Of a stretch of 64,000 nucleotides of DNA, positions 35,203 to 44,044 are shown piece by piece. The notes under the pieces are model-generated. The model had not been told where the DNA came from and did no database searches. It saw only the letters and a list, made by a program, of their open reading frames with translations. The stretch is from Roseovarius aestuariivivens. GTDB taxonomy: Bacteria > Pseudomonadota > Alphaproteobacteria > Rhodobacterales > Rhodobacteraceae. The first letter of the stretch is position 1; every line of letters starts with the position of its first letter. The position numbers were made by a program, and so were the translations under genes. The stretch is from assembly GCF_004761875.1 (NCBI RefSeq), contig NZ_SJEY01000003.1, forward strand, positions 186,001 to 250,000, written 5' to 3'.

Positions 35203-37026
35203 ATGCAGCTCGAAGACACCCGGTTCCAATCCTTCACCGCCACCACCCGGCCCGAAACCGGGCCGCCACGTCTGGCCGCCCTGCGCGATGAATTGGCGCG
35301 CGCGGGCCTCGATGGTTTTCTCGTGCCCCGCGCCGATGCGCATCAGGGCGAATATGTGGCCCCCTGCGACGATCGCCTTGCCTGGCTCACGGGCTTTACC
35401 GGCTCGGCGGGCTTCTGCATCGCGCTGAACGACCGGGCGGGGCTGTTCGTCGATGGCCGCTACACGGCCCAGGCCCGCGCGCAATGCGATGGCGACAGCT
35501 TCACCGTCGTCGACTGGCCCGCGACGCGCCCCGCGGCCTGGCTGCAATCCGCGCTGCCCGAGGGCGGCGAGCTTGGCTACGACCCTTGGCTCTACACGCC
35601 GGATCAGCTGGCCGCCTACGAAGCCGGCCTTGCGAGCACCGGCATCACCCTGCGCCCGGTCGAAAACCTGATCGACCGTATCTGGCCCGACCGCCCGGAT
35701 CCGCCGCAAGGCGCAGTGCGCGTCTATCCCGACGCCCTGGCCGGGCAATCCCATGACGACAAACGCGCCCGTCTCGCCGAAACGCTCGTCGCCGCCGGCC
35801 AGACCGCCGCGGTCATCACCCTGCCCGACAGCATCGCCTGGCTTCTGAACATCCGCGGCAGCGACATTCCCCGTAACCCGGTCCCCCACGGCTTTGCGAT
35901 CCTGCACGCCGACGGCGCGGTCGATCTTTTCATGGCCGAGGCAAAGCTGTCCGACACGGTCCGCGCCCATCTGGGCGACGCCGTCCACCTGCACGCCCCC
36001 GACCTCTTCGGCGAGGCGCTGGCCGCGCTGACCGGCCCGGTGCGGCTCGACCGGGGCTCGGTACCGCAATGGGTGGCCGACCGTCTGGACGAGGCAGGCG
36101 TCGACCGGCAATGGGGCGAGGATCCCTGCGAGTTGCCAAAGGCGCGCAAAACCCCGGCCGAGATTTCCGCAACCCGCGAGGCGCATCTGCGCGACGGCGC
36201 GGCGATGTGCGAATTTCTCGCCTGGTACGACGCGCAAAGCCCCGGATCCCTCACCGAGATCGACGTGGTCAAAAAGCTCGAATCCTGCCGCCGCGCCACG
36301 GGCAAGCTCTTGGATATCAGCTTCGACACCATCGCCGGCTCCGGCCCCAACGGCGCCCTGCCGCATTACCGCGTCAGCGAGGACAGCAATCGGGTGCTGC
36401 ACCCCGGAGAGCTTCTCGTGCTCGACAGCGGCGGCCAATACGAGGACGGCACCACCGACATCACCCGCACCCTGCCCGTGGGCGATGTCACCGGCCCGGC
36501 GGAACGCGCCGCCTTCACCCGGGTGCTCAAGGGCATGATCGCCATCTCCCGCCTGCGCTGGCCCCGCGGCCTTGCGGGGCGCGATCTCGACGCCATCGCG
36601 CGCTATCACCTGTGGCTGGCCGATCAGGACTACGCCCACGGCACCGGCCACGGCATCGGCGTGCATCTGTGCGTCCACGAGGGCCCGCAGCGCATTTCGC
36701 GGGCCTCCGAGGTGCCGCTCGACCCCGGCATGATCCTGTCGGACGAACCCGGCTACTACCGCGAAGGCGCGTTCGGCATCCGCATCGAGAATATCCTCGT
36801 GGTGACGCCCGCCGACCCGGTGGCGGGCGGCGACGGGCGTGATATGCTCGCCTTTGAGACGCTCAATTTCGTGCCCATCGACCGCCGCCTGATCGACACC
36901 GATCTCCTGGACGACCCCGAGCGCGCCTGGATCGACGCCTATCACGCGGCCTGCCGCACGAAAATCGCCGCGCGCCTCAGCCCCGAGGCGCAGGCTTGGC
37001 TTGACGCGGCCACCGCGCCGCTCTGA
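35203..37026 (+). CDS. Aminopeptidase P family (M24B) metallopeptidase, long form
   Basis: A 607-aa Xaa-Pro aminopeptidase. Two creatinase-like N-terminal domains (about residues 1-310) precede the pita-bread catalytic domain. The two-metal site is visible in LVLDSGGQYEDGTTDITRT (two Asp), HGTGHGIGVHLCVHEGP (His), and SDEPGYYREGAFGIRIEN (two Glu). It cleaves N-terminal residues before proline. The long form of about 600 aa is common in alphaproteobacteria and eukaryotes. It begins after the hairpin repeat and is followed by DUF427. Confidence 0.93.
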   Translation: MQLEDTRFQSFTATTRPETGPPRLAALRDELARAGLDGFLVPRADAHQGEYVAPCDDRLAWLTGFTGSAGFCIALNDRAGLFVDGRYTAQARAQCDGDSFTVVDWPATRPAAWLQSALPEGGELGYDPWLYTPDQLAAYEAGLASTGITLRPVENLIDRIWPDRPDPPQGAVRVYPDALAGQSHDDKRARLAETLVAAGQTAAVITLPDSIAWLLNIRGSDIPRNPVPHGFAILHADGAVDLFMAEAKLSDTVRAHLGDAVHLHAPDLFGEALAALTGPVRLDRGSVPQWVADRLDEAGVDRQWGEDPCELPKARKTPAEISATREAHLRDGAAMCEFLAWYDAQSPGSLTEIDVVKKLESCRRATGKLLDISFDTIAGSGPNGALPHYRVSEDSNRVLHPGELLVLDSGGQYEDGTTDITRTLPVGDVTGPAERAAFTRVLKGMIAISRLRWPRGLAGRDLDAIARYHLWLADQDYAHGTGHGIGVHLCVHEGPQRISRASEVPLDPGMILSDEPGYYREGAFGIRIENILVVTPADPVAGGDGRDMLAFETLNFVPIDRRLIDTDLLDDPERAWIDAYHAACRTKIAARLSPEAQAWLDAATAPL

Positions 37027-37087
37027 CATAAGACACCGACACGACGCGGGCCAAACCGCGACACAGACCACAACGGGAAGGGACAGC

Positions 37088-37429
37088 ATGACCAAGATCA
37101 ACATCCGCAAGGCCGAAGGCACATGGACGGTGCGCGCCGGGGGCGCGGTTCTGGTGGAAAGCCGCAAGGCGCTCGTCCTCAGCGAGGGCGATCTGCCCGA
37201 CGTGATCTATTTCCCGCGCAAGGACATCGCCATGGCGTTTCTGGACGACAGCGATCACACCACCACCTGCCCGCACAAGGGCACCGCGCGCTACTTCTCC
37301 ATCGTGACCAAAAGCAAGACGCTGGAAAACGCCGCCTGGAGCTATGAAGATCCCAATGAGGATGTCGCCCGCATCAAAGACTATATCGCCTTTTATTCCA
37401 GCGACACCGTAACGGTCGAGCGGGTCTGA
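37088..37429 (+). CDS. DUF427 family protein
   Basis: A 113-aa protein with the DUF427 signature. VESRKALVLSEGDLPDVIYFPRKDIAM is followed by the Cys/His-bearing segment TTTCPHKGTARYFSI, then the aromatic NAAWSYEDPNEDVARIKDYIAFY. ATG 37088 follows GGGAAGGG. The family is widespread, soluble and of unknown activity. The conserved Cys-Pro-His-Lys could form a reactive or binding site. It lies 61 bases behind the peptidase. Confidence 0.88.
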   Translation: MTKINIRKAEGTWTVRAGGAVLVESRKALVLSEGDLPDVIYFPRKDIAMAFLDDSDHTTTCPHKGTARYFSIVTKSKTLENAAWSYEDPNEDVARIKDYIAFYSSDTVTVERV

Positions 37430-37446
37430 GCCGAAGCGACTGCGAC

Positions 37447-38160
37447 ATGGCCTTCGGACGACTTTTTGGCACCGCGCCGCACGGGCGGAGCCCCAAACAA
37501 CAAGGGGCCACGCCTCCGGCCGAAACTCGCTCTGAGACCACGACGCCATCTGCCACCACTGCTGAACCCGACCGCGAGGCGCAAGCCATCTTTGTCGCGC
37601 AAAGCCTCGATATCCTGCGGCAGGAATGGGATCATTGCCAATCCGGTATCCGCGGACTCGATACCGTCACCATGCGCATCCGCACATGGGCGGTGACGAT
37701 CTTCGGCGGCTGCATCGTCTTTTCGCTGCGCGAACAGAATGGATGGATCCTGCTTTCAGCCGTGCCGATGCTGGCTATCTTCTACGGCATCGATGTGATG
37801 TTTAAGTGCTTCCAGGCCAATTTCATCCACCGCACCGAGGTCATCTCCGCCCTGCTGCGGCGCGTCACCGCCGCGCGCGGCCCCGAAGAACAGGCCGACA
37901 TCTTGCGCACCGAAACCTTCCCGCTCTACGACCAGTACTTCAAGGGCTGGAATGCGGGCGGCGACGCCATCGACGGGCGCACGCCCAAACTGAAAACCGC
38001 CCGGGAACTGCACACGATCTGGCTCTATCTGCTGACAATAGCGCTGGCCATCGGCGGCTATGTCGCGGGCTGGCAGGCCGGGCATTATCCCGCCCTCTGG
38101 CCGATCGAGCAGGCCGCGGAGCCGCTGGAGGACACGCCTGACGGAACGTCGGGCAGCTAA
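37447..38160 (+). CDS. Three-TM membrane protein of unknown function
   Basis: A 237-aa protein. The first 40 residues are Pro/Thr/Glu-rich and probably disordered. A helix with AQSLDILRQEWDHCQSGIRGLDTVTMRIRTW leads into a tight pair of membrane spans (about 79-95 and 100-120). A cytoplasmic helical segment (FIHRTEVISALLRRVTAARG) follows, and a third span sits near the C-terminus (LYLLTIALAIGGYVAG). The 2TM hairpin with flanking helices resembles SLATT-like effectors of bacterial conflict systems in general shape, but I cannot support that family. It lies 17 bases after DUF427 and is co-directional. Confidence 0.75.
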   Translation: MAFGRLFGTAPHGRSPKQQGATPPAETRSETTTPSATTAEPDREAQAIFVAQSLDILRQEWDHCQSGIRGLDTVTMRIRTWAVTIFGGCIVFSLREQNGWILLSAVPMLAIFYGIDVMFKCFQANFIHRTEVISALLRRVTAARGPEEQADILRTETFPLYDQYFKGWNAGGDAIDGRTPKLKTARELHTIWLYLLTIALAIGGYVAGWQAGHYPALWPIEQAAEPLEDTPDGTSGS

Positions 38161-38163
38161 GCC

Positions 38164-39537
38164 TTAGCGCTCCGGCACCAGCTTGCCGGGGTTCATGATA
38201 TTGCCCGGGTCAAGAGCGTGCTTGATCGCGCCCATCATCTCCCATCCGCCGCCGTGTTCGCGCGCCATATAGCCAAGCTTGCCGACGCCGATCCCGTGCT
38301 CGCCGGTGGCGGTGCCGCCCAGATCAAGCGCCAGCTCCACCAGCCGCTCCGACACCGCCTTGGCGCGGGCCATCTCGGCTTCGTTCTCAGGATCGAACAT
38401 CAGCGCGGCGTGGAAATTCCCGTCGCCCACATGGCCCACCACGGGGCCCGGGATCCGCGCCGCCGCCAGTTCCCGCTCGCAGGCCCGGATCGCCTCGGCC
38501 AGCCGCGAGATCGGCACGCAGATATCCGTGACCAGCGACCGCTTGCCAGGGTACTGCGCCTTGACCGCGTGAAAGGCGTTGTGGCGCATGAACCAAAGCG
38601 CGCGGCGGTCTTCCTCGCGGGTGGCCCACCGAAAATCCGCGCCGCCGAACTCCGTGGCCAGTTCGCCAAAGCTGGCCGCCTGTTCCGCCACGCCCGCCTC
38701 CGAGCCGTGGAATTCCAAAAGCAGATGCGGCGTCTCGCGCAGCCCCGCCCCGGCATAGGCGTTAACCGCCGAGACACACAGCGCATCCATCAGTTCGATC
38801 CGCGCCACCGGCAGCCCCATCTGCACCGTGGCGATCACCAGATCCACCGCCGGGCCGACCTCCTCGAAGGCGCAGACCGCCGCCGAGACCGCCTCGGGAA
38901 TGCCATGCAGCCGCAGAGTCAGTTCCGTGATCAGTCCCAGCGTGCCTTCCGAGCCCACGAACAGCCCCGTCAGGTCATAGCCCGAGGCCGATTTGCGCGC
39001 GCCCGTACCGGTGCGGATCACTGCGCCGCCGGCCGTGACCACCTCCAGCCCCAGCACGTTGTCGCGCATCGTGCCATAGCGGACCGCCGTGGTGCCGCTG
39101 GCCCGGGTCGAGGCCATGCCCCCAAGCGACGCGTTGGCACCCGGATCGACTGGAAAGAATAGACCCGTCGCGCGCAGGTCCTCGTTCAGCGCCTCGCGCG
39201 TGACCCCGGGCTGGACCCGCACGGTCATGTCCGCCTGCGCCACGTCAACGACCCGGTTCATCCGGCTGAAATCCACGCAGATCCCACCGCGCATCGCCTG
39301 CGCCTGACCTTCCAGCGACGTGCCCGTGCCCCAGCCCACCACCGGACAGTCCCGCGCGGCGCAGATGCGCACAAGCGCGGCCACCTCCTCGGCGGTTTCC
39401 GGATAGGCCACGGCGTCGGGCGGCATATTGGCGAAATAGGTCTCGCTCGCGCCGTGAGTCACCAGATCGGACTTGGACCGGCTGAGCCGTTGGCCTAGTA
39501 AAGAAGACACCTCTTCGATTGCGTCCTGGATCCCCAT
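38164..39537 (-). CDS. FAD-binding oxidase, probable D-lactate/2-hydroxyacid dehydrogenase
   Basis: A 457-aa flavoenzyme of the vanillyl-alcohol oxidase/GlcD fold. The FAD-binding part contains CPVVGWGTGTSLEGQAQAM, PGANASLGGMASTRASGTTAVRYGTM and GLFVGSEGTLGLITELTLRL. The C-terminal catalytic part has HNAFHAVKAQYPG, GHVGDGNFHAALM and GGTATGEHGIGVGKLGYM. This pattern fits D-lactate dehydrogenase (cytochrome/quinone type), but glycolate or other 2-hydroxyacids cannot be excluded. ATG 39537 (MGIQDAIEEV) is chosen. It is divergent from the ClC gene. Confidence 0.88.
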   Translation of the reverse strand: MGIQDAIEEVSSLLGQRLSRSKSDLVTHGASETYFANMPPDAVAYPETAEEVAALVRICAARDCPVVGWGTGTSLEGQAQAMRGGICVDFSRMNRVVDVAQADMTVRVQPGVTREALNEDLRATGLFFPVDPGANASLGGMASTRASGTTAVRYGTMRDNVLGLEVVTAGGAVIRTGTGARKSASGYDLTGLFVGSEGTLGLITELTLRLHGIPEAVSAAVCAFEEVGPAVDLVIATVQMGLPVARIELMDALCVSAVNAYAGAGLRETPHLLLEFHGSEAGVAEQAASFGELATEFGGADFRWATREEDRRALWFMRHNAFHAVKAQYPGKRSLVTDICVPISRLAEAIRACERELAAARIPGPVVGHVGDGNFHAALMFDPENEAEMARAKAVSERLVELALDLGGTATGEHGIGVGKLGYMAREHGGGWEMMGAIKHALDPGNIMNPGKLVPER

Positions 39538-39624
39538 GGTCTCGCCCCCCGCTTCCCCTGTCGCACACCCTAGGATACCCGCCGCGTCGTGGGAAGCGCC
39601 GGGATGGGCCCCGAAGGCCCGGGC

Positions 39625-41322
39625 ATGAGCGCGGCACCCGATCCCGACGCGGGCTCGGTCCGGCACGGGCTGGCGCGGCTGCGCGAGGCCTGGTCGCGCG
39701 GGCTGCGCGTGCTGCGCGCTAAGGGTCCCAGCCAGTTCCAGTTCTGGCTTATCGCGCTGTTCATCGGTATCGCCGCAGGCTTCGCGGCGCTCTTTTTCCG
39801 CAAGGGAATCAGCCTGCTTCAGGGGCTGGTCTATGGCAGCGACGATATCTCCTCGATCCACAGCTACGCCGCCGGGCTGCCGTGGTACTGGCTAGTCGCG
39901 GTGCCGGTGCTGGGCGGGCTTGTGGTCGGCGTCATCCTCGACCGCTTCACGCCCGACGCCCGCGCCCGCTCGGTCGCCGACGTGATCGAGGGCGCCGCCC
40001 TGCGCGAGGGCCGGGTCGAGATCCGCGCCGGTCTCGCCTCGGCGGCCGCCTCGGTGATCACGTTGGGCACCGGCGGCTCCTCGGGCCGCGAGGGGCCGGT
40101 GGTGCATCTGGCGGGGGTCATCTCGACCTGGATCAGCAAACGGATCAACGCGGATGGCATCACCGGGCGCGATCTTCTGGGCTGCGCGGTGGCCGCCGCG
40201 GTCTCGGCCTCGTTCAACGCGCCCATCGCGGGCGCGCTCTTCGCGCTCGAAGTGGTGCTGCGCCACTTCGCCCTGCACGCCTTCGCGCCCATCGTCATCG
40301 CCAGCGCCGCGGGCACGGTGATCAACCGGCTGGAATTCGGCGACGTGACCGAATTCACCCTGCCCACTGCCTCGGCGCTGGAATTCTACGTGGAACTGCC
40401 CGCCTTCCTGATCCTCGGTCTCGTCTGCGGCGTGGTGGCCACTGTGCTCATGCACGCCATCCTCTTCGCCGAGGACTGGGCCAGCCGCATGCGCGCGCTG
40501 CTCCGCCTGCCGCGCTGGCTGCGCCCGGCCTTCGCCGGGGCACTTCTGGGCGGGCTGGCGGTGGGCTTTCCGCATATCATCGGCGTGGGATACGAGACCA
40601 CGTCGGCGGCGCTTACTGGTCAGCTTTTGCTGCACGAGGCCATCGTCTTTGCCGTGCTCAAGGTCGTCGCGGTGGCCATCACCCTTGGCGGGCGCATGGG
40701 CGGCGGGGTGTTCTCGCCCTCGCTCATGGTGGGCGCGCTGACAGGGCTCGCCTTCGGTCTCATCGCCACCGGCATCTTCCCGGAAATTTCGGGCGCCGCC
40801 ACGCTTTATGCGCTTGCGGGCATGGGCGCGGTCGCCGCCGCCGTGCTTGGCGCCCCCATCTCGACGACCCTCATCGTGTTCGAACTGACCGGCGACTGGC
40901 AGACGGGCCTCGCCGTGATGGTCGCGGTCTCCATGTCGACCGCGCTCGGCTCACGCCTGGTGCGCCGCTCCTTCTTCCTGACACAGCTCGAACGGCGCGG
41001 GGTGCGCCTCGCCGCGGGGCCGCATGCCTATCTTCTGTCCATGTACCGGGTCAGCCGTGTGATGCGCGACATCAGCGACACGCGCGCGCCCAACAAGGAC
41101 CGGCTGTGGGAGCTGATCGAGGACGGCATCTATATCGACGCGAACGCCACGCTAGAGGCCGCCATGCCGGTGTTCGAGCGCTCCGGCGTCCCCTTCATCC
41201 CGGTCGTGCGCCTCGCCGCCGAGGGCGAGGGCCCCGACCTGCAAGGCGCGCTGTTCCACGTCGACGCGCTCAAGGCCTATAACCGCGCGCTGGCAGCGGT
41301 CTCTGCGGAAGAACACGGCTGA
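39625..41322 (+). CDS. ClC-type chloride channel/transporter with CBS-like tail
   Basis: A 565-aa ClC membrane protein with about eighteen helices. Pore signatures are GTGGSSGREGPVVHL, which keeps the gating Glu in G-R-E-G-P, and GGRMGGGVFSPSLM (GxFxP). At the place of the inner proton-coupling Glu of E. coli ClC (the second E of IIEEM) it has Val (ALEVVL), as in channel-type ClCs. The C-terminal cytoplasmic tail (about 470-565) has a CBS-like part. ATG 39625 has GAAGG upstream. In-frame starts at 39604 (ATG) and 39589 (GTG) are possible. Confidence 0.88.
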   Translation: MSAAPDPDAGSVRHGLARLREAWSRGLRVLRAKGPSQFQFWLIALFIGIAAGFAALFFRKGISLLQGLVYGSDDISSIHSYAAGLPWYWLVAVPVLGGLVVGVILDRFTPDARARSVADVIEGAALREGRVEIRAGLASAAASVITLGTGGSSGREGPVVHLAGVISTWISKRINADGITGRDLLGCAVAAAVSASFNAPIAGALFALEVVLRHFALHAFAPIVIASAAGTVINRLEFGDVTEFTLPTASALEFYVELPAFLILGLVCGVVATVLMHAILFAEDWASRMRALLRLPRWLRPAFAGALLGGLAVGFPHIIGVGYETTSAALTGQLLLHEAIVFAVLKVVAVAITLGGRMGGGVFSPSLMVGALTGLAFGLIATGIFPEISGAATLYALAGMGAVAAAVLGAPISTTLIVFELTGDWQTGLAVMVAVSMSTALGSRLVRRSFFLTQLERRGVRLAAGPHAYLLSMYRVSRVMRDISDTRAPNKDRLWELIEDGIYIDANATLEAAMPVFERSGVPFIPVVRLAAEGEGPDLQGALFHVDALKAYNRALAAVSAEEHG

Positions 41323-41349
41323 TCAAGAAGCCCACCCGCGCCATCGGAG

Positions 41350-41364
41350 GGCCGCGGCGCGGCC
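41350..41364. terminator. GC-rich hairpin between convergent clc and recN
   Basis: GGCCGC (41350-41355), a GGC loop and GCGGCC (41359-41364) form a perfect six-base stem in the 55-base gap between the two stop codons. There is no T-tract, so it is a weak or Rho-assisted terminator at best. Confidence 0.35.
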
Positions 41365-41377
41365 GATCACCGGCGCG

Positions 41378-43024
41378 TCACCCCTCCATCAGCGCCCGTG
41401 CGGCGGCCCGGGCCGCCTCGGTGATGTTCTCACCCGACAGCATCCGCGCGATTTCATCCACCCGCGCGTCCGCGCCCAAAGGCGCAACGCTCGACAGCGT
41501 CGCCTCGTCGACCACCTTTTTCGACACCTGCCAGTGATGCGCCCCGCGCGCGGCCACCTGCGGCGAATGCGTGACGACAAGAACCTGGCCGGTCTCCGCC
41601 AGCGCCTCGAGCCGCCGGCCCACCGCGTCCGCCGTGGCCCCGCCGACACCCCTGTCGATCTCGTCGAAAATCATCGTCAGCCCACCCTGCCCCTCGGTCA
41701 GGCACACCTTGAGCGCCAGAAGAAACCGGCTCAGTTCTCCGCCCGAGGCGATCTTGCCAAGGGGGCCCGCCGGGGCGCCCGGGTTGGTAGCCACAGTAAA
41801 GGTCACCGCGTCGCGCCCGTCCGGCCCGGGCTCAGCCGCCTCGATCTGCGTGGCGAAAACCGCGCGCTCCATCTTGAGCGGCGCAAGTTCGGCGGTAACC
41901 GCCGCGTCAAGCCGCCCAGCGGCCTCTTGCCGCGCCGCACTCAGCGCGTCCGCCGCCGCCTCATACGCCTTTTCCGCATGCCCAAGCGCCGCCTGCAACG
42001 CCGCCAGATCCGCGTCGCCCTGATCCAGCCGGGCGATCTGCGCACGCATCTCCTCGGCGAAGGCGGCCAACTCATCGGGTGCCACGCCATGCTTGCGCGC
42101 CAGCCCCCGGATGGCAAAAAGCCGCTCCTCGGCCTCTTCCAGTTCCAGCGGGTTGAAATTCAGCGCCTCAAGACACGCCTCCACCCCCGACGCCGCGTCA
42201 TCCAGCTCCGCAAGCGCGCGCCCCAGCGCGTCGAGCGGCGCATCAAGCCGCCCCTCGGCCTGATCCGCCGCACCTTCCAGCCAGCGTAGCGCGGTGCCGG
42301 CGGCGTCCTCCGCGCCTTCGCGGATCGCGGTCTGCGCCTTGGCGATATCCTCACGAATCCGTTCGCCCTGCTGCATCAGCCGGCGGCGCGCGTCCAGTTC
42401 GGCCTCTTCGCCCGGACGCGGGTCAAGCGCATCAAGCTCGCCCACCGCATGACGCAGAAAATCCTCTTCCGCGCGCATCTTGGCCAGCCCCGCCTCGGCC
42501 TCGCTCAGCGCCTTGCGCGCGGTTGCAAGGTCGCGCCAGGCCTGCCGGCTGGCCGCGCGCAGGCCCTCAAGCCCGCCGAAGGCGTCCAGCAAGTCGCGAT
42601 GTCCCTTGGGATTGAGAAGCCCCCGGTCATCATGCTGGCCGTGCAACTCCACCAGAACGTCCGACAGCGCGCGCAGCACGTCGCCCGAACAACGCCGGTC
42701 GTTGACCCAGGCGGTCTTGCGTCCCTCTGCGGTGTTCACCCGGCGCAACAGCAGCGTGTCGGCCACCGGCAATCCCGCCTCTTCAAGAACGTCCCGCGCG
42801 GCGTGGCCCTCCGGCAAGTCGAACTCGGCAGTGACCTCGCCCTGCTCGGCCCCCTGCCGGACAAGATCCGCCCGGCCGCGCCAGCCCAGCACGAATCCCA
42901 ACGCATCGAGCAGGATCGACTTGCCCGCCCCGGTCTCGCCGGTCAGCACGTTCAGCCCGGGCCGGAAATCCAGCTCCAGATGGTCGATGATAAGGATGTC
43001 GCGAATATCCAGCGCGCGCAGCAT
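41378..43024 (-). CDS. recN: DNA repair protein RecN
   Basis: A 548-aa SMC-like ATPase of double-strand break repair. The N-terminus is MLRALDIRDILIIDHLELDF with Walker A GETGAGKSILLDALG, then a long coiled coil (about residues 150-360). The C-terminal ATPase half has ASGGELSRFLLALK (signature) and IFDEIDRGVGGATADAVGR (Walker B), then the His switch TGQVLVVTHSPQVAA. Length is normal. It is the last gene of the lpxC-bamD-recN tail of the cell wall cluster, an order often seen in alphaproteobacteria. Confidence 0.96.
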   Translation of the reverse strand: MLRALDIRDILIIDHLELDFRPGLNVLTGETGAGKSILLDALGFVLGWRGRADLVRQGAEQGEVTAEFDLPEGHAARDVLEEAGLPVADTLLLRRVNTAEGRKTAWVNDRRCSGDVLRALSDVLVELHGQHDDRGLLNPKGHRDLLDAFGGLEGLRAASRQAWRDLATARKALSEAEAGLAKMRAEEDFLRHAVGELDALDPRPGEEAELDARRRLMQQGERIREDIAKAQTAIREGAEDAAGTALRWLEGAADQAEGRLDAPLDALGRALAELDDAASGVEACLEALNFNPLELEEAEERLFAIRGLARKHGVAPDELAAFAEEMRAQIARLDQGDADLAALQAALGHAEKAYEAAADALSAARQEAAGRLDAAVTAELAPLKMERAVFATQIEAAEPGPDGRDAVTFTVATNPGAPAGPLGKIASGGELSRFLLALKVCLTEGQGGLTMIFDEIDRGVGGATADAVGRRLEALAETGQVLVVTHSPQVAARGAHHWQVSKKVVDEATLSSVAPLGADARVDEIARMLSGENITEAARAAARALMEG

Positions 43025-43066
43025 GATGATCGTCCCAAGGGCGCGCTTCGGGGCGCCCGACCCTCG

Positions 43067-43915
43067 CTAGAGCCAGCGCCCGAGGATCATCTGGCGATAG
43101 ATCTGGCGCAACCAGTTATCGCCCACCGCCTCCAGCGTCAGACCCTGACCGGTCAACAGCTTGTAACTGTCCTCGTACCACTCGGTGCCCTGAAAGTTAT
43201 GACCCAAGATCGCGCCCGCAGTGCGCGCCTCGTTCGTCAGGCCCAGCGACAGATACGCCTCGACCAGCCGGTGCAGCGCCTCGGCGGTGTGCGTCGTGGT
43301 CTGGAAATCCTCGACGACGACGCGGAAGCGGTTGATCGCGGCGGTGAAATGATCCCGGCGCAGATAATAGCGCCCGATCTCCATTTCCTTCGCGGCCAGA
43401 TGATCGAAGGCCAGATCGAATTTCAGAATGGCCGAGGAGGCATATTCGCTGTCGGGATAGCGCTCGATCACCTCGCGCAGCGACTGCAGCGCCTGAAAGG
43501 TCAGCCCCTGGTCGCGCCCGACCTCGTCGATCTGGTCGTAATAGCTCAGCGCCAGAAGGTACTGCGCATAGGCCGCATCGCTGTCACTGGGATAAAAATC
43601 GATATAACGCTGCGCGGCCGAGCGCGAGTTCTCGTAATCCTCGGCCTGGTGATACGCATAGGCCTGCATGATCAGCGCGCGCTTGGCCCATTCCGAATAG
43701 GGATAAAGCCGCTCGACCTCGGCGAAAATGGTCGCGGCCAGTTCCTCGTCGCCCCGCGCAAGGTCATACTCGGCGCGGCCATAGATTTGCTCGGCGGTGA
43801 AATTCTCGTAATTGATCTCGCCGCGCTCGACCTGGGCGTTGATCCCGCCGCATCCCGACAGGACCACCGCCGCAACCGCCGCCGTCAACCATATCCGGGA
43901 TGTGCCGCCAGTCAT
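43067..43915 (-). CDS. bamD: Outer membrane assembly lipoprotein BamD
   Basis: A 282-aa lipoprotein of the BAM complex that folds outer membrane proteins. The signal WLTAAVAAVVLSGCGG has a lipobox with Cys22. Five TPR-like repeats follow. Their landmarks are IYGRAEYDLARGDEELAATIFAEVERLYPYSEWAKRALIMQAYAYH, YIDFYPSDSDAAYAQYLLALSYY and VIERYPDSEYASSA. It lies between lpxC and recN on the same strand. The C-terminal part ends RQIYRQMILGRWL. Confidence 0.95.
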   Translation of the reverse strand: MTGGTSRIWLTAAVAAVVLSGCGGINAQVERGEINYENFTAEQIYGRAEYDLARGDEELAATIFAEVERLYPYSEWAKRALIMQAYAYHQAEDYENSRSAAQRYIDFYPSDSDAAYAQYLLALSYYDQIDEVGRDQGLTFQALQSLREVIERYPDSEYASSAILKFDLAFDHLAAKEMEIGRYYLRRDHFTAAINRFRVVVEDFQTTTHTAEALHRLVEAYLSLGLTNEARTAGAILGHNFQGTEWYEDSYKLLTGQGLTLEAVGDNWLRQIYRQMILGRWL

Positions 43916-44044
43916 TCGTGAATTCGCCCTTGAACCGATGCCGTCATGCGAGCCCCGGCCCGCTGCTTCGGATCGGTCCTAGCACATAAATTTCCGGGGC
44001 AAAACGCCTTATGAGATGTTTCAAGGCAGGCCGTGTCGCGGCGG

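Noticed and set aside
33684..35246. 520-aa frame antisense to cobT
   Set aside because: Produced by the acidic GAC/GAG-rich region of cobT read backwards; no domain seen.
37447..38160. SLATT/2TM conflict-system effector
   Set aside because: Only the general two-TM hairpin shape matches; there is no neighbouring nucleotide cyclase or other defence gene.
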